8,434 bases of DNA from an uncultured Anaerolineaceae bacterium. GTDB taxonomy: Bacteria; Chloroflexota; Anaerolineae; Promineifilales; Promineifilaceae. The stretch spans positions 1 through 8,434 of the forward strand of contig CALBTC010000103.1 in NCBI GenBank assembly GCA_937967805.1, in the 5' to 3' direction. The number at the start of each line of letters is the position of its first letter. Within the stretch, counting starts at the first letter, position 1. The translations under genes and the position numbers were made by a program. Positions 1 through 5,316 of this stretch are shown piece by piece. The notes beneath the pieces were generated by a model. It worked only from the letters and a program-made list of their open reading frames with translations, was not told the DNA's origin and made no database searches.

Positions 1-765
1 GGCGTGGGCAAAACAACCATTACAGCCAACATTGCTTCTGCCCTGGCCATGCTGGGTAAAAAAGTGGTGGCCATTGATGCCGACATCGGCCTGCGCAACC
101 TGGACGTGGTGATGGGGCTGGAAAATCGCATCGTATATGATTTGGTAGATGTGATTGAAGGCCGCTGCCGCCTGCGCCAGGCGATGATCAAAGACAAGCG
201 CCAGCCGGACCTGTACCTCATCCCCGCCGCCCAAACCCGCGACAAAATGGCTGTCAGCCCGTCGGACATGATTTTGGTGTGTGATGAGCTCAAGCAGGAG
301 ATGGATTACATCATCATCGACTCGCCGGCGGGCATAGAGCGGGGCTTTCGCAACGCCGTTGCCCCGGCGGACGATGTGCTGATTGTAACCAATCCGGAAG
401 TTTCGGCCGTGCGCGATGCCGACCGCATCATTGGCCTGCTGGAAGCGGAAGAGAAGGGGCCGGGACGGCTCATCATCAACCGGCTGAAGCCGGAGATGGT
501 GGCGCGGGGCGACATGCTTTCCATTGATGACGTACTGGACATCCTGGCCATTGAGCTGATCGGCGTTATTCCCGAGGATGAGTCGATTTTGATTTCATCC
601 AACCGGGGCACGCCAATCGCCATGAGCGGCATTAATGGGTCCAGCGCCGGCCAGGCGTTTCGTAACGTGGCCCAACGTTTGCAGGGTGAGGCGGTTCCAT
701 TTGTTGACCTAACGGCCAAAAGCGGTCTGTTGAACCGTTTGAACAGTTGGTTTAGCAAAAGCTGA
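1..765 (+). CDS. minD: Septum site-determining protein MinD (5'-truncated by window edge)
   Basis: MinD is a membrane-associated ParA/MinD-type ATPase that, with MinC and MinE, confines FtsZ ring assembly to the proper site. The frame is open at base 1, so the start and the first residues of the deviant Walker A motif are missing; GVGKTT is the first thing seen. The rest is typical: the IDADIGLRNLD segment with the MinD-type NLDVVMGLENR stretch, then IIIDSPAGIERGF (switch II/Walker B, at about visible residues 103-115). The last 15 residues (KSGLLNRLNSWFSKS) form the amphipathic membrane-targeting helix expected at a MinD C-terminus. The GTG at position 4 is an internal valine, not a start. 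minE follows after 12 bases, so the two are almost surely co-transcribed; minC would be expected upstream. The assignment is firm and only the left end is lacking. Confidence 0.96.
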   Translation, partial: GVGKTTITANIASALAMLGKKVVAIDADIGLRNLDVVMGLENRIVYDLVDVIEGRCRLRQAMIKDKRQPDLYLIPAAQTRDKMAVSPSDMILVCDELKQEMDYIIIDSPAGIERGFRNAVAPADDVLIVTNPEVSAVRDADRIIGLLEAEEKGPGRLIINRLKPEMVARGDMLSIDDVLDILAIELIGVIPEDESILISSNRGTPIAMSGINGSSAGQAFRNVAQRLQGEAVPFVDLTAKSGLLNRLNSWFSKS

Positions 766-777
766 TAGGAGTGCGCA

Positions 778-1053
778 ATGAATTGGTTTGAGCGACTACT
801 GGGAAAAAAGGAAAAAAGCGGGGCAACCGCCAAACAGCGGCTGCAAATGGTGCTGATTCACGACCGGGCAGACGTGTCGCCGGGCTTGCTGGAGCAAATT
901 AAAGACGACATTATTGAGGTGATTGCCAAGCGGCTGGAGATCAATCCAGATACGGTAGTGGTGAACTTGGATAATAGCAGCCAGGAAAGCCGGTTGGTGG
1001 CCGAGATTCCGCTGCTGCAGCCAAACGGCCGTCGCCGGGTCAGTGTTCAGTGA
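778..1053 (+). CDS. minE: Cell division topological specificity factor MinE
   Basis: MinE stimulates MinD ATPase and displaces MinC, driving the Min system. The 91-residue product has the usual family length. It starts with an amphipathic membrane-binding stretch (MNWFERLLGKKEK) followed by the MinD-contact segment (AKQRLQMVLIHDRAD, about residues 18-32) and the alpha/beta dimerisation domain ending near EIPLLQPN. A clear AGGAG lies at 767-771, six bases before the ATG, right after the minD stop, so translation is likely coupled to minD. Oddly, the final codons (VSVQ and the stop) are written by the first units of a TCAGT-type heptamer repeat that continues beyond the gene, so the C-terminus may have been reshaped by the repeat. 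Identification is firm. Confidence 0.96.
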   Translation: MNWFERLLGKKEKSGATAKQRLQMVLIHDRADVSPGLLEQIKDDIIEVIAKRLEINPDTVVVNLDNSSQESRLVAEIPLLQPNGRRRVSVQ

Positions 1054-1087
1054 TCAGTATTCAGTAGGTCAGTAAACGGTATTCGGT
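1039..1087 (+). repeat. Degenerate heptamer tandem repeat (consensus about RTTCAGT) across the minE stop codon
   Basis: Read from 1039, the sequence falls into short units ending in CAGT or CGGT: a partial GTCAGT, GTTCAGT (1045), GATCAGT (1052), ATTCAGT (1059), the 8-base AGGTCAGT (1066), AAACGGT (1074) and ATTCGGT (1081). The minE stop TGA (1051-1053) lies within it. Short heptamer arrays of this sort are known between genes in cyanobacteria and some other bacteria; their role is unclear. A single similar stretch, ATTCGGTAATTC, recurs at 8389-8400 after the last gene. Confidence 0.65.
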
Positions 1088-1113
1088 AAATCTAAATAGT
1101 TTGTGTATAAGTG

Positions 1114-1147
1114 CCGCCCGGTATCGCCGCCGGGCGGTTTGCGTTTT
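1114..1147 (+). terminator. Intrinsic terminator after minDE
   Basis: CCGCCCGG (1114-1121) and CCGGGCGG (1130-1137) form a perfect 8-bp GC-rich stem with an 8-base loop. They are followed by TTTGCGTTTT (1138-1147), a T-rich but interrupted tail. The position fits termination of the minDE transcript. It leaves only about 13 bases before the rodA start, so rodA needs read-through or a very close promoter. Confidence 0.75.
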
Positions 1148-1152
1148 ACAAT
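1147..1152 (+). promoter_or_regulatory. Possible -10 element for a near-leaderless rodA transcript
   Basis: TACAAT (5 of 6 to TATAAT) ends eight bases before the rodA ATG, and no Shine-Dalgarno is visible in front of that ATG. A start about seven bases downstream would give an almost leaderless mRNA. No -35 box is convincing, because that region falls within the terminator stem. A similar stretch, TTTTTACAAT, occurs at 2467-2476. Inference only. Confidence 0.3.
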
Positions 1153-1160
1153 AGTGGGCT

Positions 1161-2288
1161 ATGGCAAGTAGTGCTAATGTTGCTCGTACATCCGTATGGC
1201 GTTATTTTGATATCTGGCTGGTAGCCGCCGTGCTGCTGCTAACCGCCTACGGCATCCTGATGATCCGCAGTGCGGTGACGGGTGCACCCTTGCAAGAAGG
1301 GTTGCCCGCTGACCAAGTACGGTGGGCAGTCATTGGTGTGGTTCTTATGCTGGCAGTCGCTTCGATTGATTACCGTGTTCTGACCTCTTCTCATTGGTAC
1401 ATCTATGCTGCCCTGGTTTTGTCCCTGGTGTTGGTGCTGGTCGCCGGCGCCTTAGGGAATGAGACGCGCCGCTGGATTGCGGTGCCGGGAACCACGATTC
1501 GTATTCAGCCGTCGGAATTCGGCCGTATTTTCCTCGCCGTCACATTTGGCCAGTTTTTAGCCAACCGTCGTCACCGGATCAACCGATTTTCTAATACGAT
1601 AGTTTCGCTTGTTTACGTAGGCATACCCATTGCCTTAATCTTTCTACAACCGGACTTGGGGATGTCGATATTATACATTTCGGTCTGGTTTGTGATGATC
1701 TGGCTGGCGGGGCTGCCGCTCTCTCATTTTGCGATTTTGGCTGTCTTAGGGATTGGCACAGTTGCGGCCGTTTTTCCTTTTTTAGCCGATTATCAGCAGG
1801 AGCGCATCACCACCTTTGTAAACCCCGAAGACGCGGATGAGGATGATCTGTTTAACATTGAACAGGCGCAAATCAGTATTGGGTCTGGCGGCTGGTGGGG
1901 GAAAGGTTACCTGAACGGAACCCAAAGCCAGCTTGGCTTCTTACGGGTACAGCATACGGACTTCATTTTTTCGGTGATCACCGAAGAAATGGGCTTGTTG
2001 TTTGGCTCATTGGTGGTGCTTACCCTCATGGGTTTTATTCTCTGGCGCATCATGCGCGTGGCCTGGCTTACGCCCGATCCGGCAGGTAAGTTTATTTGTG
2101 TGGGCATTGCCACGGTGATCTTTTTTCTAACGGCCGTCAACATCGGCATGAACCTGCGCCTGGTGCCCGTCACCGGGCTGACGCTTCCCTTCGTGAGCTA
2201 TGGAGGCAGTTCACTAACCACTCTATTTATCGGTATTGGTATTGTGCAATCCATCTTGATGCGCCACCGTAAGCAAGAATTTGGTTAA
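1161..2288 (+). CDS. rodA: RodA/FtsW/SpoVE (SEDS) family peptidoglycan glycosyltransferase, RodA type
   Basis: SEDS proteins are polytopic membrane enzymes that polymerise lipid II into glycan strands, working with a class B penicillin-binding protein; RodA acts in elongation and FtsW in division. The 375-residue product is of family length, with about ten hydrophobic segments. Family motifs are in order: RRWI (103-106), QPSEF (116-120), QPDLG (163-167), YQQERITTFVNP (211-222), a GSGGWWGKGYLNGTQSQLGF block (241-260), HTDFIF (265-270), whose Asp267 matches the proposed catalytic Asp, and LPFVSYGGSS (342-351). The residue after QPSEF+1 is Arg122, where Lys is frequent. The ATG at 1161 is the first in frame, with no clear ribosome binding site and a terminator just upstream. 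Location after minDE and the HTDF-type loop favour RodA over FtsW, but the subtype is less sure than the family. Confidence 0.9.
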   Translation: MASSANVARTSVWRYFDIWLVAAVLLLTAYGILMIRSAVTGAPLQEGLPADQVRWAVIGVVLMLAVASIDYRVLTSSHWYIYAALVLSLVLVLVAGALGNETRRWIAVPGTTIRIQPSEFGRIFLAVTFGQFLANRRHRINRFSNTIVSLVYVGIPIALIFLQPDLGMSILYISVWFVMIWLAGLPLSHFAILAVLGIGTVAAVFPFLADYQQERITTFVNPEDADEDDLFNIEQAQISIGSGGWWGKGYLNGTQSQLGFLRVQHTDFIFSVITEEMGLLFGSLVVLTLMGFILWRIMRVAWLTPDPAGKFICVGIATVIFFLTAVNIGMNLRLVPVTGLTLPFVSYGGSSLTTLFIGIGIVQSILMRHRKQEFG

Positions 2289-2346
2289 TTCGAGAAGTGC
2301 TCATAAGAAAGCTTTTGAGCTGGATATTGGTTAGGCGGCTGGTAAA

Positions 2347-2400
2347 ACCCAGACGTTTGGGCCTTAAGTAACCGACTGACGCATGTTAGCATCTCTGGGT
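2347..2400. repeat. Inverted repeat ACCCAGA/TCTGGGT upstream of the ABC ATPase genes
   Basis: ACCCAGA (2347-2353) is exactly complementary to TCTGGGT (2394-2400), with a 40-base spacer. It could be a long-looped RNA stem in the rodA 3' end or an operator pair. There is no T tract, so it does not look like a terminator. Seven base pairs at this distance could arise by chance. Confidence 0.3.
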
Positions 2401-2403
2401 CAA

Positions 2404-2456
2404 CGCCGGTTTACAGCATTGCATAATGGGGTATTGAGCAATGGTTGAAACCGGTG
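2404..2456. other. Two-part stem-loop overlapping the candidate promoter
   Basis: The outer stem pairs 2404-2412 with 2448-2456: CCGGTTT/AAACCGG is exact, extended by one G-T and one C-G pair. A 4x4 internal loop follows. The inner stem pairs CATTGC (2417-2422) with GCAATG (2438-2443) around a 15-base loop. The right arm lies in the spacer of the promoter candidate at 2434-2462, so the repeat could be an operator. If transcribed from rodA it would fold as RNA and, with the T-rich stretch at 2461-2471, might act as a poor terminator. Confidence 0.45.
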
Positions 2457-2462
2457 CATAAT
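2434..2462 (+). promoter_or_regulatory. Sigma-70-like promoter candidate for the ABC ATPase pair
   Basis: TTGAGC (2434-2439, 4 of 6 to TTGACA) and CATAAT (2457-2462, 5 of 6 to TATAAT) are separated by exactly 17 bases. Transcription would start near 2469, leaving a leader of about 50 bases. It is the best-spaced promoter pair seen in the 2289-2517 gap. Confidence 0.45.
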
Positions 2463-2517
2463 TTGGTTTTTACAATGGATTGCGCGATGCGCTGGACCCA
2501 CGCAGCAGATTGGAGTA

Positions 2518-3522
2518 ATGATGATGAAAGTGAAAGACCCACTTCTGCTCGATGTTAAAGATTTACAGGTCTGTTTTCATACCCCGGAAGGTACGGTCCA
2601 CGCTGTCAACGGCATCTCCTACAAGATTCATGAAGGGGAGGCCGTAGCCGTGGTGGGGGAAAGCGGCAGCGGCAAATCGGTTAGCATGATGGCCATTTTG
2701 GGGTTGATTCCTATGCCGCCGGGCGAGGTGACAAAGGGAACGGCCGTTTACCTCAACCGAGATCTGCTCACCCTCAAAGAGGAGGAATTGGAAAAAATTC
2801 GCGGCCAGGAAATTGGCATGATTTTTCAGGACCCCATGACCTCGCTCAATCCCGTGCTGCCGCTGGGTAAGCAGCTTACCGAGGCGCTAGAAAAACATTA
2901 TAGCATGTCTACACAACAGGCGCGCCGGCGGGCCATTGAGCTGCTGGAACTCGTCGGTATCCCGGACCCTGAGGCCCGACTGGGCAATTACCCGCACCAA
3001 TTTTCCGGCGGCATGCGGCAGCGCGTGATGATTGCCATGATGCTGGCCTGCAATCCCAGCCTGCTAATTGCCGACGAGCCGACCACGGCGCTGGACGTCA
3101 CCATTCAGGCCCAAATTATGGACCTGGTGCTGAAAATTCGGGAAAAGCTGCACATGGCGATGATCTGGATCACGCACGATTTGGGGGTCGTGGCCGGATT
3201 GGCCGACCGGGTGCTGGTGATGTACGGCGGCACCATCGTAGAAGCCGCCGATGTCGACAGCCTGTACGAAAGCCCAAAACATCCGTACACCATGGCGCTG
3301 CTGGCGGCGCTGCCCAGGGTAGACCAGCGCCGCTCCGGCCGCCTTATGTCTATCAAGGGTTCCCCACCCAATGCGCTCTCTTTGCCCGCTGGCTGCCCGT
3401 TCGCCCCTCGCTGCGATTACGTGATTGATCGCTGCCTGACGGAACGGCCGTCTCTCATTCAGCTTGGCCCCACCCAGCACGCTGCCTGTTGGGTAGATGT
3501 CACCACAGGAGAACCAAGATGA
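2518..3522 (+). CDS. Oligopeptide/dipeptide ABC transporter ATP-binding protein (OppD/DppD-like)
   Basis: This is one of the two cytoplasmic ATPases that power a peptide importer (or a nickel or sugar importer of the same class). All ABC motifs are present: Walker A GESGSGKS (47-54), Q-loop Gln104 in [11 protein letters not shown], signature SGGMRQR (163-169), Walker [13 protein letters not shown] (182-193) and the switch His220. After these comes the C-terminal Opp/Dpp extension with HPYT (255-258) and four cysteines (293, 299, 306, 324), the pattern linked to an iron-sulfur site in this family. Length (334) is normal. Three ATGs occur in a row at 2518, 2521 and 2524. GGAG at 2512-2515 lies two, five and eight bases before them, so the second or third is likelier to be the true start; the coordinates take the first. 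The stop overlaps the next start (ATGA). The substrate cannot be told from the ATPase. Confidence 0.9.
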   Translation: MMMKVKDPLLLDVKDLQVCFHTPEGTVHAVNGISYKIHEGEAVAVVGESGSGKSVSMMAILGLIPMPPGEVTKGTAVYLNRDLLTLKEEELEKIRGQEIGMIFQDPMTSLNPVLPLGKQLTEALEKHYSMSTQQARRRAIELLELVGIPDPEARLGNYPHQFSGGMRQRVMIAMMLACNPSLLIADEPTTALDVTIQAQIMDLVLKIREKLHMAMIWITHDLGVVAGLADRVLVMYGGTIVEAADVDSLYESPKHPYTMALLAALPRVDQRRSGRLMSIKGSPPNALSLPAGCPFAPRCDYVIDRCLTERPSLIQLGPTQHAACWVDVTTGEPR

Positions 3523-4538
3523 GCCAGTCCGCTGCCGATCAAAAGGTATTGATTGACGTATCTGAATTAAAAAAGCATTTTCCCATCAAACGCGGCATTG
3601 TGTTCGAGCGTACCGTTGGTTCGGTAAAAGCGGTCGATGGCCTGTCGTTTGAGATTTATCAGGGCGAAACGCTGGGTTTGGTGGGCGAAAGCGGCTGCGG
3701 CAAAAGCACCGCCGGACGCACCATTCTGGGCCTCTACCCGCCAACGGCCGGTACTGTGCAGATTGACGGCATTGATATAACGGCCGCATCCAGCGCACAG
3801 ATGAAGACAGTGCGGCGCAAGGCCCAGATGATCTTCCAGGATCCGTTTGCTTCATTAAATCCCCGCTGGACGGTTGACGCCATTGTGAGCGAGCCGCTGC
3901 GGGTACACAAGCTGATCGACAAACGGCGGGACCGCTCAGAGCGGGTAGTAGAGTTGTTGGAGCTGGTGGGTTTAAGTGACCGGCATGTCAACCGGTTCCC
4001 TCATGAATTCTCCGGCGGCCAGCGGCAGCGCATCGGCATTGCCCGGGCGCTGGCCTCCGACCCCGACTTCATCATTTGTGATGAGCCCATTGCCGCCCTG
4101 GACGTTTCGATTCAGGCGCAGGTGGTGAATTTGCTGGAAGATTTACAGGAGCAGTTGAACCTCACCTACCTGTTCATAGCTCACGATTTAAGCATGGTGC
4201 GGCATATCTGCGACCGGGTAGCCGTAATGTACCTGGGGAAGATGGTTGAACTGGCCGGCAGCGATGCACTGTATGAAAATCCGCTGCATCCGTATACTCA
4301 GGCGCTGCTTTCGGCCGTGCCGGTGCCCAACCCCAAAGCGGCCCGGGCGCGCCAGCGCATTGTGCTGCAGGGCGACGTGCCCAGCCCCATCAATCCACCG
4401 TCCGGCTGTCGCTTCCACACCCGCTGCCCCATTGCCCAGCCCCACTGCGCCCAGGCAACACCAGAATGGCGCCAGATAGACCCTGGCCATTGGGTAGCCT
4501 GCCATGAAGTTGAACCAAAAAGCGTGCCGGCCTCGTAA
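3519..4538 (+). CDS. Oligopeptide/dipeptide ABC transporter ATP-binding protein (OppF/DppF-like)
   Basis: This is the second ATPase of the peptide-importer pair and would form the heterodimer with the preceding protein. Motifs: Walker A GESGCGKS (56-63), Q-loop Gln107 in [11 protein letters not shown], signature SGGQRQR (165-171), Walker [13 protein letters not shown] (184-195), switch His222, then HPYTQALL (257-264) and cysteines 297, 303, 310 and 328 in the C-terminal extension. The start is set at ATG 3519: it overlaps the upstream stop as ATGA and has AGGAG at 3507-3511, seven bases ahead. An open frame reaches back to a TTG at 3489 but has no ribosome binding site. At 339 residues it is of normal length. 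No permease or substrate-binding gene follows; the next gene is convergent. The partner permeases must be elsewhere or upstream, unless the pair serves several transporters. Confidence 0.92.
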   Translation: MSQSAADQKVLIDVSELKKHFPIKRGIVFERTVGSVKAVDGLSFEIYQGETLGLVGESGCGKSTAGRTILGLYPPTAGTVQIDGIDITAASSAQMKTVRRKAQMIFQDPFASLNPRWTVDAIVSEPLRVHKLIDKRRDRSERVVELLELVGLSDRHVNRFPHEFSGGQRQRIGIARALASDPDFIICDEPIAALDVSIQAQVVNLLEDLQEQLNLTYLFIAHDLSMVRHICDRVAVMYLGKMVELAGSDALYENPLHPYTQALLSAVPVPNPKAARARQRIVLQGDVPSPINPPSGCRFHTRCPIAQPHCAQATPEWRQIDPGHWVACHEVEPKSVPAS

Positions 4539-4554
4539 CGGCGTCGGCTTTATT
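4526..4554. terminator. Probable bidirectional terminator between convergent genes
   Basis: GCCGGC (4526-4531) pairs with GTCGGC (4543-4548), five Watson-Crick pairs plus one G-T, across an 11-base loop. On the plus strand TTTATT (4549-4554) follows; on the minus strand the stem is followed by ACGC and then five T's (4520-4516). The stem covers the end of the upstream ATPase gene and reaches to the stop of the Uma2 gene, so it could serve both. The stem is short, hence moderate confidence. Confidence 0.45.
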
Positions 4555-5116
4555 CAAATATCTGTTTAACGGCAACGGAAAAACCGGGGAGAAGTTGGCC
4601 CCCATCCAGCATATCGGCAATCGTTAGAATTTCAATCTCGGTTAGGGAGCGATAAACGGTGACGGTTTGGGTACGCGGGTAAATAAGCCAGATAAGCTTC
4701 GTTCCGGCTTCCAGATAATCGATCACCTTACTCTCCACCTCATCAACCGTTTCACCGGGCGAGATGACCTCAACTGCCAAATCAGGTGCGCCCTCAAAAA
4801 AACCGGCAGGGGGCTGGTCCGCCAGCCGTTCAGCCCGGACAAAAGCCGCATCAGGCGCCCGCACCGTGTCTGGGTTTCTGGCCAGAACAAACCCTGTGCC
4901 AGTCATAAATACACGACCAACCTGGCTTTTCTTCACATAGTTACCCAGAAATCCTAGAACGTTTGCCGCTATGAAACCGTGAAGCTTAGTTGATAGTGAT
5001 CTTCGGAAAAATATTCCTCTGATCAATTCACCGTGACGTATGTTGGGAGAAAGTGCGGCTATTTCTTCAGCCGTGATTGATTTTTCGTGGGCTAAAATAT
5101 TTGTCCTCCTGAACAT
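4550..5116 (-). CDS. Uma2-family (DUF820) putative restriction-endonuclease-fold protein
   Basis: Uma2/DUF820 proteins have a PD-(D/E)XK nuclease-like fold and are numerous in Chloroflexota and cyanobacteria; their function is mostly unknown. Numbering from the ATG at 5116 (188 residues), the family landmarks are HGELIRG (28-34), RAPDAAFV (86-93, Asp89), PDLAVEVISP (111-120, Asp112 and Glu116), Lys130 followed by YLEAGTKLIWLIYP (134-147), and the C-terminal GGQLLPGFSVAV (172-183). Candidate active residues are Asp89, Asp112, Glu116 and Lys130. The frame extends upstream to a TTG at 5149, but ATG 5116 is the first ATG. A perfect AGGAGG lies inside codons 3-4 and sits six bases before an in-frame ATT (5098-5096), so initiation at that ATT is conceivable. 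It lies on the strand opposite to all other genes here. Family call is firm; activity is not shown. Confidence 0.85.
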   Translation of the reverse strand: MFRRTNILAHEKSITAEEIAALSPNIRHGELIRGIFFRRSLSTKLHGFIAANVLGFLGNYVKKSQVGRVFMTGTGFVLARNPDTVRAPDAAFVRAERLADQPPAGFFEGAPDLAVEVISPGETVDEVESKVIDYLEAGTKLIWLIYPRTQTVTVYRSLTEIEILTIADMLDGGQLLPGFSVAVKQIFE

Positions 5117-5316
5117 CAGTAAACTAACTTTAGCTTGTAATCTGCGCAAATATAGTGTATCAAGTTTTTATAAAAATTGGCTAGAGGGCCTAAAAAGAGT
5201 AAGTATCAAATATGTATGAATGCGGATTAGCTAAAGTCTTCTTCTGTAAAAAATTTGGTGTATACTCTTTTCATCCGTGCTTAATTGAAAATGTAAAAAC
5301 CTGAGAAATTCAGAAT
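5117..5316. other. AT-rich divergent intergenic region with possible promoters
   Basis: These 200 bases separate the Uma2 gene (minus) from the large GH3 gene (plus) and should hold both promoters. For the plus strand, TATACT at 5261-5266 (5 of 6 to TATAAT) is a -10 candidate about 50 bases before the ATG, with no good -35 box. For the minus strand, TATATT (5154-5149) is a -10 candidate about 33 bases before ATG 5116. A 12-base palindrome, TTTTTATAAAAA, lies at 5165-5176. No gene, tRNA or clear repeat array is seen. Confidence 0.35.

Larger units (their letters stand above)
404..4317. repeat. Dispersed CGGCCG palindrome (often AACGGCCGT), enriched in the left half
   Basis: CGGCCG starts at 404, 1026, 1520, 1765, 2131, 2741, 3336, 3445, 3745, 3781 and 4312: 11 copies in about 4.5 kb, against roughly two expected from base composition. 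Only one more (5687) lies in the remaining 3.9 kb. The extended form AACGGCCGT occurs at 1024, 2129, 2739 and 3443 and is read in all three codon phases (NGR, TAV, ERP), so protein sequence does not explain it. Confidence 0.55.

Noticed and set aside
306..833. Long minus-strand open frame opposite minD/minE
   Set aside because: It lies antisense to a firmly identified gene, is Ser/Arg-rich low-complexity in translation and resembles no family; it is a codon-bias shadow.
1105..1111. GTATAAG as a -10 box before the terminator
   Set aside because: It would start transcription within the terminator hairpin and has no usable -35 box.
2289..2517. tRNA, small RNA gene or pseudogene in the gap
   Set aside because: No cloverleaf, no T-loop consensus and no recognisable protein fragment in any frame; only the inverted repeats and a promoter candidate remain.
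3064..4505. Minus-strand and alternate open frames inside the two ABC ATPase genes
   Set aside because: All ABC motifs are in the plus-strand frames; the others are shadows from high GC.
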